Source: Mycoplasma anserisalpingitidis (GTDB lineage: Bacteria > Bacillota_I > Bacilli_A > Mycoplasmatales > Metamycoplasmataceae). From it: a stretch of 64,000 nt of DNA. Shown piece after piece: positions 1 to 10,101 of this stretch (positions are counted from its first letter, which is position 1; each line of letters opens with the position of its first letter). Below the pieces are notes generated by a model, which saw only the letters and a program-made list of their open reading frames with translations, had not been told where the DNA came from and did not search any database. A program made the translations under genes and the position numbers. Location: the NCBI RefSeq assembly GCF_007859615.1, contig NZ_CP042295.1, positions 558,001 through 622,000 of the forward strand, written 5' to 3'.

Positions 1-396
1 ATAACCATTTAATGCAACAAAGATTGTTGAGATAATCATTGTTAAAACGGCAATAAAGATTGTGTTTCCGTATCATGTTAGGAAATAGCTTCTTTCACTA
101 TAAAATAAGTACTCAAAGTTATCTCATCCAAATTTAAATGGATATACAGAAATAATACGACTATTAGCAACGTTAAATGCTGAAATAATAAGCGAAACAA
201 TCGGGAATAAAATTATTAATGATCAGAATAATAAAATCCCATAATTAATAAATAATCAAACTATTTCAATTGGTGTAGGAGGTTTTTGATCTGAATCGTT
301 TAACGAAATTCTCTTAGGTTCTAAACGTTTTTGTTTTACTCTATTTTGAATTTCTTTACCTAATTGATTGTAAAAAGATTTTCTTTTAAGTAACAT
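1..396 (-). CDS. MalG-like sugar ABC transporter permease (partial)
   Basis: Inner permease of a carbohydrate-type ABC importer; only the first 132 residues lie in the window and the gene continues past base 1. A basic cytoplasmic N-terminus of about 50 residues precedes a membrane helix (about residues 51-73) and the start of the periplasmic-side loop and second helix region, as in MalG-family permeases. The start is fixed by a strong ribosome binding site (AAGGAGGG) 4 nt before the ATG, and the ATG overlaps the stop of the upstream MalF-like gene by 1 bp (TAATG), so the two are translationally coupled. The family assignment rests mainly on this partnership. The EAA loop is outside the window. 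Confidence 0.8.
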
Positions 397-3377
397 TAAT
401 CCCTCCTTGACATTGATTTAATAAATCCTTTTGCAGCGATAGCAATACTAAATATTGAGGCAAAAGTAGTTAATGCTGCAGCAAAGGCTTGGTTACCTTC
501 GATTTGTACTGCTCCAGTAGTTAATTTATAAACTCATGAAATAATAATATCTGTAGATGCTTCACCAAAAGCGGTTGGGTTAGCATAATCCGGACCACCA
601 CCAGTGAATAAACTGATTGTTGTAAAGTTGTTAAACGCACCAACAAATTGACCAATTAACATTGGAGCAATTGAAAGTAGAAGTGAAGGTAAGGTGATTT
701 TAAGGAATACATCTTTTCCTTTTGCACCATCAACACTAGCAGCTTCATAAATATCTCTAGGAATAGATTGAAGATTTCCAGTTACTAACATGAAGATTCA
801 AGCATAACCAATTCATGTTTGCACTAAAATAACTAAAACTCTAGCTGTGTCGATTTCATATAATCAGTTTTTACTTTTACTTAAGATTCCAAGTCACATT
901 AATACACTATTCATATATCCATATTCACCACCTTGGAATGCATTTCTTAAGAACATAATTGTAATAAACGCTGGAATTGCTCAAGGTAAAATAAAGATAA
1001 CTCTAAAAATTTTTCTTCCTTTAATTCTAGGATTATTAGCTAAAATTGCAATAACAATTCCAAGAGTTATAGGAATTAAAGTTGAAGCAATTGTTCAAAT
1101 TATTGTTCAACTAATAACTCTACTTAATGATAAGAATAAATTATTTGTTCTGAAAACTCATCAAAGTCCTCATTGTTTTAGACCTACTCAATCAACAGCT
1201 TGCGTAGGAGCCTGGTGTTGATATCCATAGTTAGTGAATGAAAGTAGGACACTTGTAATAATTGGGGCAGCAACAATAAAAATCATTAATACTCAACCAC
1301 CAATAGAAATCATTCAAGGGAATCCACCTGTTTTCATTCAACGTTTTGTATGGGTTCAGTTAGAAGGTCTAGAACCTTGTTCTAATGATTTTGCAACTCT
1401 AAATGCTGAAACTGAACAAATCACTAAATAAATAATTGCAAATATCATTGCTAAAATAGAAATAACAGCTCCAAAAAGGTAATAACGTGCATCAGGAAGA
1501 ATTCCTTTATCAACATCCATTATTCCTTTACCTAAGTCATATAGACCAGGGATACCATTCATCTTGCTTCAGTATGCACCAAAAGAGAATGGAACTATTA
1601 AGGTTCAAACTATAATAGCACCAATAAATAATAAAATTCCTTTAAGTCTTTGTTTAAAGAATAATATTTCAGGTATACCAGGTAAAATGAATCCAAGAAT
1701 TAGTGAATAATATCTAAGATTTTTAATACATTCAACTGGTATAGATTTTTGTGCTTCAGTTATTTTTGAATCATATAGTTTTCTATTAATTTTCTTTTCA
1801 GCATATTTTCTAAAACTTTGTGTTTTAAGAATATTTTTGTTTTTAAATACTTCTGAATTTAATATCGCTTCTCTATATGCTTCTTTATAAGCGATCTTAA
1901 ATTCTATTTTTTTATTTTGAAATGCTTGTTTAGTAATTTCTTTGTGTTTTTTTCTATTTTTTAGGTCTTTAATTTGGTTTTTATAATTATTTTTAAGCTC
2001 TTTTTTGAGGTTTTTGAATTCATTTTTTTCTTTGCTAAGTTGGTTATTTTCTTTTAAAAGAAACATTGAGTACTTAGCTTGAATTCGTTCAATGATGAAT
2101 TTTTCTCTAATTTTTTTATCTTCAATAACTTTTTCATAAAGTGCTGAAGCCTCAACTTTTTTGAATTGTGACTCATAACTAGTTTTTTTAAGCACTTCTG
2201 CACAAGAAGAAAGATAATTAGATTTTATGAATTTTTTAACTTCGCTCTTGATTTTAAGCTTGTTTGCATAAGTGAAGAAATATTTATTAAAGAATTTTTT
2301 ACTTTTTTCATCGTAAACAACATTTTCTTTTGTTTTTTCAACAAAAAGATCGAATTCTTTTTTAACTATTTCATCTATTTTACTTAATTCAATTTTTAAG
2401 TTTTGTTTATAAATTCTTTTAATGGATTTTAATTTTTGTTTAGTAGTAGATTTTAATTTATTAATTTTGTATTTATTGTTTGCTTCAATTTCTAAGATTT
2501 TATTTTTGTTTTCTTTAATTTTTTGTAAAGATTGTTTCTTGATATTTTTAGCTTCAACTTTTTGTTGTTCAATTTTTTGGTTGTATTCGTATTCTAATTC
2601 GATTATTTTCTTTTTTGCAAGAAGTTTTATATTACTTCTTTCGATTAAAAATTTCTCTTTTTCAACCTTTTTAGTATTATTTAATTCTTCTTTTAAATTT
2701 TGTTTTTTGAGTAGAAGATTTTGTCTAGTTTTTTCTAATTCAATAAATAAATTAGTGAAAAATTTGTTTTTGTCTTTTAAACTATCTAATAACTTAATTT
2801 CATATTCATGCAACTTAGTTTGATTTATTAAGTTAATATCAGCTTGATCACCTGGATTAAATTTTTCATTTAGTTTCAAATAAATTAAAGCAACTGAAAA
2901 AATACAATATTTTTTGAATAATTCAGTCTCTTCAAGATTTGTTTTATTAATTAATTCACTTATTAAAACATTTTTTCTTGATACTTCATCTGCTGTTTTT
3001 TCTAAGGATTTTAAAAAATCTTTTGCGTAAACGCGTAGGTCTTTCTTTTGTTTTTGAATTTTATTAATTTCAAAATTTATTAATTTTTGTAGACTTTCAG
3101 CATGTTTTAATCTTTTGATAGAATCTTGAATAACTTTAGTTTTATTTTTAAAGGCTACTTTATGACTTGATAATTCTCTTTTTAGATTACTGTTGATTTT
3201 GTATCTAGCTCTAAGAAATAAATCTTTTTCAATTTTATTTCTTAAGTTTATTTTATCAACTGTTCTTGTATAAATGTTTCTGGTGTTATGTTTATACGCT
3301 TTTAAATTACTTCCGGTTTCTGGAACAATTAAGTCAAATTCTTCACCATACCAGTTATACAACTTCAAATTATCCAT
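396..3377 (-). CDS. MalF-like sugar ABC permease with giant coiled-coil N-terminal extension
   Basis: Membrane permease of the sugar-type ABC importer, 993 residues when TGA is read as Trp; MalF relatives are usually about 300-500. Residues ~20-540 are almost entirely Lys/Glu/Asn-rich helical heptads without membrane segments, then a hydrophobic segment begins near residue 560 (LGFILPGIPEILFF). The C-terminal ~430 residues are a canonical permease with about eight membrane helices and the EAA coupling motif at ~877-890 (YEAASVDGAKGKD), which docks to the ATPase. The start ATG follows GGAAGGAG. No TAA or TAG interrupts the frame, so extension and permease are one polypeptide. What the coiled coil does is unknown; it lies before the first membrane segment and so is probably cytoplasmic. 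Confidence 0.85.
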
Positions 3378-3380
3378 AAA

Positions 3381-3899
3381 CTATCTCCTTCCTTTATTTC
3401 TTATAAATTCAAATTCTTGAATTCGTCTATCTCTATATAAGATAAACATATAAACTGCTAGTGAAATTGCGACAAATAAATTGCCTAATGATAACAACAA
3501 GCCAAGGGATTTTTGGCTTGTTGTTATTTGTTCTCATTGTATAAATGGAATTCCTATTAGTATAATAAATATTATTATAAAAGCTATATAGAAACCATAA
3601 CCGCAACTAAGTTTACCTCTTAGCAAAATAATATAAATTAGGAAAAAGATAAGTATTAATGAGTTAGCGATATATGACAATATTTTGGACAAAGCAAAAT
3701 TATTTAAATATTGTTCTGCTAGTTTTTGAATTTCTTCTTTAGATAAACTCGGATCACTGATCTGCGGTTTTTCAATTGGAAAGACAAAGAATGAAGTAAT
3801 TCAAAATATAGAAACAAAACAAATAAATGCAATTCCACTAAGATAAAGATAAAATTCTCGTTTGGTTATGTTTCTTCTTAGTTTTTTATAGAAATTCAT
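3381..3899 (-). CDS. Small membrane protein of the sugar ABC operon
   Basis: A 172-residue protein I do not recognise. It has a basic N-terminus (MNFYKKLRRNITKREF), then four hydrophobic segments separated by one longer polar loop (PQISDPSLSKEEIQKL...), and a basic C-terminus. It starts 15 nt after the stop of the binding-protein gene and ends 4 nt before the ATG of the MalF-like gene; the Shine-Dalgarno of that downstream gene overlaps its last codons. The tight spacing says it is cotranscribed with the transporter and may be an accessory subunit. Two Trp codons are TGA. No catalytic motif is visible. Confidence 0.75.
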
Positions 3900-3913
3900 A
3901 TTTCAATTAATGA

Positions 3914-4285
3914 TTACCTAAATGTAATAACTGTTGAACCTTGAGAATTTTCAATAGTTTTAGCAGTTTCGGTGAATAAACTTCCTAATTTTTGGTAAAT
4001 AGCTTCTTTGAATTCATCTTCAGTTACATTTTTATCTTTATCAGCATCGTAAATAGCTTGGTATGAGTTTTGTGAACCAAATGTTCTATCATTTCAAAGT
4101 GCTCACAATTTTCCGAATTGTGGGTTACCATTATCCACACGATTTACTTGAGTTGTGAAAATTCCTAAACCATTATCTTGAAGTGTTTTTGTTGATGAAA
4201 TAACATCCATAATTTTTCCAACACTGTCAAGTTTACTCAATTCTTCATAGAATGTGGCTGTTTCTTGAAGAGTTCAATCACTTAA
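3914..4285 (-). pseudogene. Orphaned C-terminal part of the sugar-binding lipoprotein
   Basis: These 123 codons continue the frame of the upstream lipoprotein after an in-frame TAA (4288-4286, minus strand). The text after the stop (LSDWTLQETATFYEEL...) still reads as coherent protein, with TGA for Trp, and ends at a normal TAA just before the next operon gene. There is no start codon with a ribosome binding site near the break, so this part is probably not translated unless the stop is read through or is a sequencing error. The coding character of the tail suggests the nonsense change is recent. Confidence 0.7.
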
Positions 4286-6373
4286 TTAACCATCTTTTTT
4301 ATTAACTTTTGATTGTTTAACAATTTCAGTTGTTAATAATTGAATTTTAGCATCATAAACATAGTTATTTAATGCTTGTCTTACTCTTAATTCAATAACT
4401 TCATCAGAAACTTTGTTGACAGCATAACTTGCTAATTTTTTAGCGTTAGCAATAGCTTCTGCATAGATATTTTCTAATTTGTTTTCGCTAATAGCATCTT
4501 TTATTTTTTGAATTAAAGCATCAACATCAGCACCATTATCACCATTAGCTCCTAAAATGAATGCTTCTATCTTTCTTACGTGGTATCCATCACCTTCAGC
4601 TAATGAACCAAAAATTTCACTTGATGTTGAAGTAAATACGCTAGGTGATAATTTTCAACTTTCAAATCATTTTTTATTTTGTTGGCTTATTTCTTTGTTA
4701 TCATCATCAAATTCAATTGCAAAAATGTCTTTAACTAAATCTCTTAATCCTAATACAGATCCAGCTTCAGTTTTATCTGTGAATACAGTTTTAACTTTTT
4801 CAGCAAATCCTTCAACTGAAGCATATTTATCTAAAAGCATTTGTTCAGATGCTTCTGCAGTTGTAGGGGCTTTTTGTCACATTGAAGTTTGGAATGTTTT
4901 TTCTTTACTAATTGAGTATTTTGTTTTGTATTCTTCAAATGCTTTTGTAAATTCTTCAAATGTTTCATATCCAAGATGTTCTTTAACAGAATTCATTAAT
5001 CTATTAAATTCTGGGTTACTGAAATCATTAGCATCTTTTACAAGCTGTTGTTTTTGTGATTCAACAAATGGAATTTTTGAATCTTGTTTATAATACTCTA
5101 ATCAGCTTTTTGGTTGGTAAATTAATTTTAATATTTCTACGATAGCTTCTCTACGGAGTTCTGAATAAGCATTATTTCTTATATTAATCATGTATGATCA
5201 TGATCCTGGTGCTTGTAAATATTTATATTCATCAGTAACATTAATTGCGTTAAAGAATGTATTAGCATTTGCGGTTTTTTGAGTATTTTGAATATCTCAT
5301 GTTCCAACAATTGCGTAACTAATTTTTCCTTCTTTAAGTAAGTTTCATACAGTATTTTGAACTCCACCCATGTCAGAATTTAATAATGATTTAAGTGTTT
5401 CACGACTAATACCTTTTTTAGCTCAAACTGTTTGCTCATATTCAGAATCGTTTTTGTTGTATACAGCATCAAAAATTGGATATATTAATCTAGCTGCTGT
5501 ATAAGCACCTTCTTTGTAAGCATCTTTAATTTCTTGAGGAATTTTATTAGATTCGCTTCCGTTAAATCCAGTAGTAATTTTTGCTCCTAAAGAGTAAAGA
5601 ATTTTAGCCATTAAATTATCATAATTTTTATTTTCTGGGTTTTCAGATTTTAGTTTGTCAAATACACCAGCTAAAACACCATTACCATATCATAAATCTT
5701 GAATTCTGAAGAAAGCTTCTCCAGCCTCAACTAATTCCACCATTGAGTCTGTGTCTGGATTTGCTAATTGTTTTCTAACTTCATCCATTGATTTGTTAGA
5801 AACCATAACAATACCTTCTTGGTTGTGTCTTAAGGCAACGAATTTAGAAGTAATATTTTCACCTTTAATTCCATTAACTGAACCGAATTCAACTAATTCA
5901 TCAATTAATTTTTGTGATGCTTGATCACCAAGAATTACTCTCCAAATATTTGTATCTTTGTATTTTGTTGTTTTTAAGAACTCATTTAAATCAACTACAA
6001 CATTTTCTTGCACTGAAGTTGTAACTCTGTCATTTGGTCCATAGAATAAATCTGGAACTGCTTTAGTATCTGTTGCACCAACAGTAGCTGTATCAAGTGC
6101 TGATCATACATCTTTTTCAAGCAATTTAATGTTGTAACCATATTTTGTATGATATTCTGTTTTGTTAAATTCAGCTACAACATTGTCGTACATTCCTTTT
6201 TGAACACCATCAACAGCAATAACAATTTCTTTATTCTCATTTACTGGTTGAGTACCTACTGGTTCAGTACCTTTATCATCTTTTGAACAAGCTGCTGATA
6301 GAGCTGCTAATGATGTTAGTGATGTTAATCCACTAAGACTAATCATTAATTTGGAAAATTTATTAAATTTCAT
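4286..6373 (-). CDS. Sugar-type ABC substrate-binding lipoprotein, truncated by TAA
   Basis: Predicted lipid-anchored solute-binding protein of the importer. Residues 1-25 form a signal peptide ending in the lipobox LSAAC, with the acylated Cys followed by SKDDKGTEP. The start at MKFNKFSKLM is chosen because AAAGGAG lies 4 nt upstream; an earlier in-frame codon lacks one. The body has the large alpha/beta, Trp-rich character of mycoplasma extracellular solute-binding lipoproteins, and its position directly upstream of two permeases supports the role. The frame stops at codon 696 (TAA), while matching sequence continues for 123 more codons. The intact length would be 819 residues. The truncation may inactivate the protein, or may be an assembly error. 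Confidence 0.75.
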
Positions 6374-6386
6374 TTTTCTCCTTTTT

Positions 6387-6839
6387 CTATTCAAAACTAA
6401 TTTCATTTTTTTCGTAAGCTACGTATGAAAAAACTATTGCTAATGGACAAAGAATTACACTTAAAGCAAAAATTATCGCTAAAATGCCGATTCACTTGTT
6501 AAATTCAGTTTTACTCAATATATAAGTAATATGAGACAATATTATGAGATTTATCAAATAAATTGCAACAAATAACGCTATTAATGCTCTAAGTATTACA
6601 TTTTCCTGAATTTCTTTGAATAATTCATTAGTTTTTTCGATGCTGAAATCAAATTTCTTTTGAATTAGAATACTTGCTAAATATATTATGAAACACAAAA
6701 TAAAGATTGAATTAAAACACAAATATAAATATTCTTGTATTTTAGGTAATGTCTTTCTTTCGAGAGGTCTTTTACCCAAAAACAAATAACGTATTTTAGT
6801 TTTTAATGTTAATTTATTTCTTTTTATTGTCTTCTTCAT
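6387..6839 (-). CDS. Small membrane protein, first gene of the ABC operon
   Basis: A 150-residue protein, not recognised. The N-terminus is strongly basic (MKKTIKRNKLTLKTKIRYLF), followed by hydrophobic segments near residues 35-58, 82-105 and 117-140. It ends 14 nt before the ATG of the binding lipoprotein. It appears to be the first gene of the transcript: a TATAAT box lies 16-21 nt upstream of the ATG, leaving a ~9 nt leader that contains AAGGA. Like the other small membrane protein in this operon it could be a transporter accessory subunit. That is inference from position only. Confidence 0.7.
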
Positions 6840-6854
6840 TTTATGTCCTTAAAA

Positions 6855-6860
6855 ATTATA
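6855..6860 (-). promoter_or_regulatory. -10 box of the sugar ABC operon
   Basis: Perfect TATAAT on the minus strand. Transcription would start near 6848, nine bases before the ATG at 6839, with AAGGA inside that short leader. No convincing -35 box is seen, which is usual for mycoplasma promoters. Confidence 0.6.
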
Positions 6861-7009
6861 ATTTTTATAAATATTAGTTATGGTTAAAAGCGACATTTCT
6901 TGTTTAATGTTATGAATAATTAACTTGAGTAGTCAAGAATTTTTAATACTATTTTATAGTAATAAAAGTAAATTTAATAAAAAATAAGAAAAATGTCTAA
7001 TTTTACACT

Positions 7010-7025
7010 ATGGAAAATTTTCCAT
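7010..7025. repeat. 16-bp perfect palindrome upstream of the ABC operon
   Basis: ATGGAAAATTTTCCAT is a perfect inverted repeat with no spacer, 150 bp upstream of the operon promoter. Half of it (AAAATTTTCCAT) recurs at about 30889-30900. It has the form of a dimeric regulator site, but no regulator can be assigned. In DNA this AT-rich chance palindromes of 16 bp are possible. Confidence 0.35.
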
Positions 7026-7075
7026 AATGATTATCTAAATATTTGATTTAATTTTAATTCATAATAGAAGCAATT

Positions 7076-7100
7076 AAAAACTTAGGAGTTAAATCCTAAG
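7076..7100 (-). terminator. Intrinsic terminator after the 7110-7745 gene
   Basis: Stem CTTAGGA (7081-7087) and TCCTAAG (7094-7100), loop of 6, followed on the minus strand by a T run (7076-7080). It lies 10 nt beyond the stop of the minus-strand membrane protein gene. Confidence 0.75.
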
Positions 7101-7109
7101 TACTTTATT

Positions 7110-7745
7110 CTATACTATTTGTTTTTTATTTCTTGTTTTGATGAAAGAATTTATTATAAAATGAGAAGTAATTTTTATACTATATATCACTAAATAAACA
7201 ATTCCTATAGCACCAAACATCATCACTCTATAGTGTACTCAAAAATTAACCATTTCGTTATATTCAGAATTACTATAATTTATTGCAGAAAAGTTGATTG
7301 TTATTGTCAACATTAAAATTCAAGCAAGAACTAAAGAAATAAAATATTGACTAATTGTTTTTTGAGTTATTTGCTCGTACAATAAATAATTTCTTTTTTT
7401 GACAAAATATTTAATTGTTTCATAAATATTAATAACGGCTACAAAAATAATTGTCAAAATTACTATCAAAATAAATCTGAATCTAAAGTTTTGACCAGTT
7501 AGTGAGATTATGATGCTTGCTAATATAGTTAAAATGATGATAGAAATATAAAATATTATGTTTCCTACTGTACTTTTATCTATTTTAATTTTAAAACTTA
7601 GTTGATCTTTATCTAATACTATGATGGGTAAATAATTTGAAAAAATCATACCAATCATAAATATAAATACGAAAATAAATCTTACATGTGATATTCCATA
7701 GTATTGATTATAAAGGCGTAGAAGCTTTTCTTCGTCCGAAGGCAT
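7110..7745 (-). CDS. Membrane protein, probably 5'-truncated
   Basis: Unrecognised 211-residue protein with about five membrane segments. The first usable ATG (MPSDEEKLLRLYNQYYG) has no ribosome binding site. Upstream of it the frame stays open for 30 codons (to 7835) and encodes a hydrophobic helix (FASVGILIVFYFFIFPL) that looks like real membrane protein, but that stretch has no ATG, GTG or TTG before an in-frame TAA at 7838-7836. Either translation uses a rare start such as ATT, or the true N-terminus has been lost. Convergence with no neighbour and its own terminator suggest a monocistronic unit. Confidence 0.55.
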
Positions 7746-7867
7746 AGATAATATTCTAACTGTCTCATTTACTTGTAAAGGAAATATGAAAAAGTAAAAA
7801 ACTATTAATATACCTACGGATGCAAAAATGTTATTTTATTTAAAAATACATTTATTGTATTTTATTA

Positions 7868-7873
7868 TATAAT
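7868..7873 (+). promoter_or_regulatory. -10 box of rpsT
   Basis: TATAAT, 37 nt before the rpsT ATG. The expected start near 7880 gives a leader of about 30 nt with GGGAGG before the ATG. Confidence 0.6.
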
Positions 7874-7909
7874 TGTTTAGATTTTTCAAAAGAAAAAGGG
7901 AGGTCTAAT

Positions 7910-8170
7910 ATGGCAAATATTAAATCTAAAGTTAAGAACATTGCTAAGATTGAAAAAGCTAGAGCTAGAAATGCAGCTATGAAATCACGTGTTAGAAAAG
8001 CTATCCGTGCAGCTCGTGAAGCAGTTATTGCTAAAGATGAAAAAGCAGCACAATTAGTTCAAAATGCTCACTCAATCATTGCTAAAGCAGTTCAAAAAGG
8101 TGTTTTCCACCCAAATAAAGGTGCAAGAAAACAATCAAGACTTGATGAATTTATAAACAAAAACAAATAG
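7910..8170 (+). CDS. rpsT: 30S ribosomal protein S20
   Basis: Small-subunit protein that binds 16S rRNA. The 86-residue product has the typical length and the Lys/Arg/Ala-rich helical sequence, including the family signatures MANIKSKVKNIAKIEKARARN and the C-terminal FHPNKGARKQSRL. The ATG follows GGGAGG by 7 nt. It is a single-gene unit with its own -10 box and a terminator 13 nt after the stop. It is the only plus-strand gene in the first 31 kb apart from the tRNAs. Confidence 0.97.
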   Translation: MANIKSKVKNIAKIEKARARNAAMKSRVRKAIRAAREAVIAKDEKAAQLVQNAHSIIAKAVQKGVFHPNKGARKQSRLDEFINKNK

Positions 8171-8183
8171 TCGGAATTTAAAA

Positions 8184-8212
8184 ACACACTATTGATTAGT
8201 GTGTATTTTTTT
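8184..8212. terminator. Bidirectional terminator between rpsT and coaX
   Basis: Stem ACACACTA (8184-8191) and TAGTGTGT (8197-8204), loop TTGAT, followed by T7 on the plus strand and preceded by an A-rich run that serves the minus strand. The stop codon of the convergent coaX gene (8191-8189) lies within the stem. Confidence 0.8.
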
Positions 8213-8986
8213 ATAATTTTTGTACATCAATAAATAACCTTTAGAAGTAGTTTCTTCCTCAATGAATTGGTGAAAATTTTGGCTTATAAGATTAGCATCA
8301 CCACCACTTATAAAATAAGTGTTTTTATTATTTAAATAAATATTTTTGCATTCAGTTATAAAACCTTCTAAACTGATTATTGAACCTCTATAAATATTTG
8401 GTATAACTGTTTTTGCAAATGCTATTACTTCTTTATTACTCATATTCGAAATTTGCTTGTAATATCTTTTATTTAATATAGATGCATTTTTAATTAAATT
8501 GATAATTGTTCTAGCTAGGCCTAAAGTGATAGCGACTTCATAATATGAGTTATTTTTTAAAGCAATAAAAACTGTGGCAGTACCAAATAAAAATAGTCCT
8601 TTAGTTTCTTCTCCATCAAAACTTTGACTTAAATATTCACTATTAGCAATTAAATCAATTCCTTTTTGTTTCAGTAAGTTACTATCTATTTTATAACTGA
8701 TGCATTCACGGAATTCTTCCATATCAAATAATCTAATGCCCATATTTTCTTTTTTGATTTGAGTAATTATTTTTTTAGTTAAATTTAGTACCACTGAACC
8801 GATTAATCCAATAGAAATTTTGTGTTTTATAACTAATTTAGAGATATTTTCAACAACTAAATTAACATCATATTTTTTAATTTTAACTATTTTAACGTTA
8901 TCTAAAATTTTAAAATCTTGGTTAATTACATTAATTTTACAATTTGAATTTCCAATATCAACAACTAAATATTTTATTTGCTTCAT
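8189..8986 (-). CDS. coaX: Type III pantothenate kinase (divergent)
   Basis: Predicted to phosphorylate pantothenate, the first step of coenzyme A synthesis. The 265-residue length fits CoaX. Seen motifs: phosphate-binding DIGNSN (residues 10-15, family DxGNT), GIDLIAN (family GxDR-AN), FGTATVF (family DxGTAT) and ISGGDANL near the C-terminus. Two normally conserved residues differ: the Arg of GxDR is Leu, and the Asp before GTAT is replaced. Activity may therefore be reduced or altered. It overlaps the end of coaBC by 13 bp, and that pairing supports the CoA-pathway role. Confidence 0.75.
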   Translation of the reverse strand: MKQIKYLVVDIGNSNCKINVINQDFKILDNVKIVKIKKYDVNLVVENISKLVIKHKISIGLIGSVVLNLTKKIITQIKKENMGIRLFDMEEFRECISYKIDSNLLKQKGIDLIANSEYLSQSFDGEETKGLFLFGTATVFIALKNNSYYEVAITLGLARTIINLIKNASILNKRYYKQISNMSNKEVIAFAKTVIPNIYRGSIISLEGFITECKNIYLNNKNTYFISGGDANLISQNFHQFIEEETTSKGYLLMYKNYKKIHTNQ

Positions 8987-10101
8987 ACTTTTATTTCACT
9001 TGCTATTTTTGATGCTAATTCTTCTTTAGTTAAATTATCGAATTCAATGTTATTATTTTTGGTTAAAATAAATCCTGAAGTTAAAGATGATTTTAATGCT
9101 TCCTTAGAATTTAATATTAACATATCAAGGTTTTTGCCATTTAATTTTTTTAGTCCATTTTCAAGGTTCTTGCTACTTTCAAGAGCAAATCCAATTTTGA
9201 TTTTTTCTGGATAAGTTTCTGAAACTCATTTAAGTACATCAACTCCTATTTTATAAGTGAAATTAATTGTTGTATCTTTTTTAATTTTTCCATCAAACTT
9301 ATCAAAAATTAAATCACTAACTGCAGCTACCGATAAGTAAATATCTTGAGATACAATATTTTCTTTTACGGCATTGAAATACTGTTCAACAGTAGAAACA
9401 TTGATAATTTTAATATCATTATTTATATATTTGTTCAATTCAGGTAAATTTGCATTTATTACTGTTAAATCGAAAAAATATTTTAATTCATTAATTAATG
9501 ATAATCCCATTTTTCCTGATGAACGTACCGAAACGGTTCTTACATCATCTAATTTAACTTCTGTGTAACCTAAAGTAATTAATAATTTTTTAATTGGTTT
9601 TTTAATAACGAAGTTAAATAAATCGTTTACTTCAACAACTCTTCCATAACCTTCGTCACCACAGTACAATTTGCCATACTCAGGTCCAACAAATGTTACA
9701 CCTAAATTTTTTAATGCATTAATATTTGATTGTAATATTTCATTATCAAACATTCTAAAATTCATCGCTGGACAAATAATTGTTTTATTAAAGAATCCTA
9801 GTGATAAAATCGACATTACAAAATTATCAGTTATTCCATTAGCTAATTTATTTATAGTATTAAAAGTAGCTGGATAAACAATAATTTTATCAGCTCATTT
9901 TGCTAGTTGAATGTGTTTAGTAGTTAATTCAGAGTAACTGTCATCATCAACATAATTTTCATTTAATTCAACTAAATTCATCTTCAGTGCATTATTAGTT
10001 AAGCAATATTTAACTTCATGACCATTCTGACTAAAGATTTTTATTAATTCATTTGTCTTTTTTAAGGCAATACTTGCGCTAGACAAAATTAAAATTTTCA
10101 C
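8974..10101 (-). CDS. coaBC: Phosphopantothenoylcysteine decarboxylase / phosphopantothenate-cysteine ligase
   Basis: Bifunctional enzyme of coenzyme A synthesis that joins 4'-phosphopantothenate to Cys and decarboxylates the product. The N-terminal flavoprotein (CoaC) domain shows HIQLAKWADKIIVYPATFNT (about residues 63-82), PAMN (~114) and the lid-region LYCGDEGYGR. The C-terminal ligase (CoaB) domain shows VRSSGKMG, SVAAVSD and IGFALES. Total 375 residues, near the usual ~400. The start is GTG at 10101, overlapping the upp stop by 1 bp (TAGTG). It ends inside the first codons of coaX. Few mycoplasmas are known to keep these early CoA steps. Confidence 0.88.

Noticed and set aside
2422-2823. 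A 133-codon plus-strand frame opposite the permease coiled coil
   Set aside because: It is the antisense shadow of Lys/Glu-rich codons, giving a Phe/Leu/Ser-rich composition with no ribosome binding site or homology.
4557-5093. A 178-codon plus-strand frame opposite the lipoprotein
   Set aside because: The lipoprotein on the other strand has a signal peptide, binding site and operon context; this frame has none and is a shadow.
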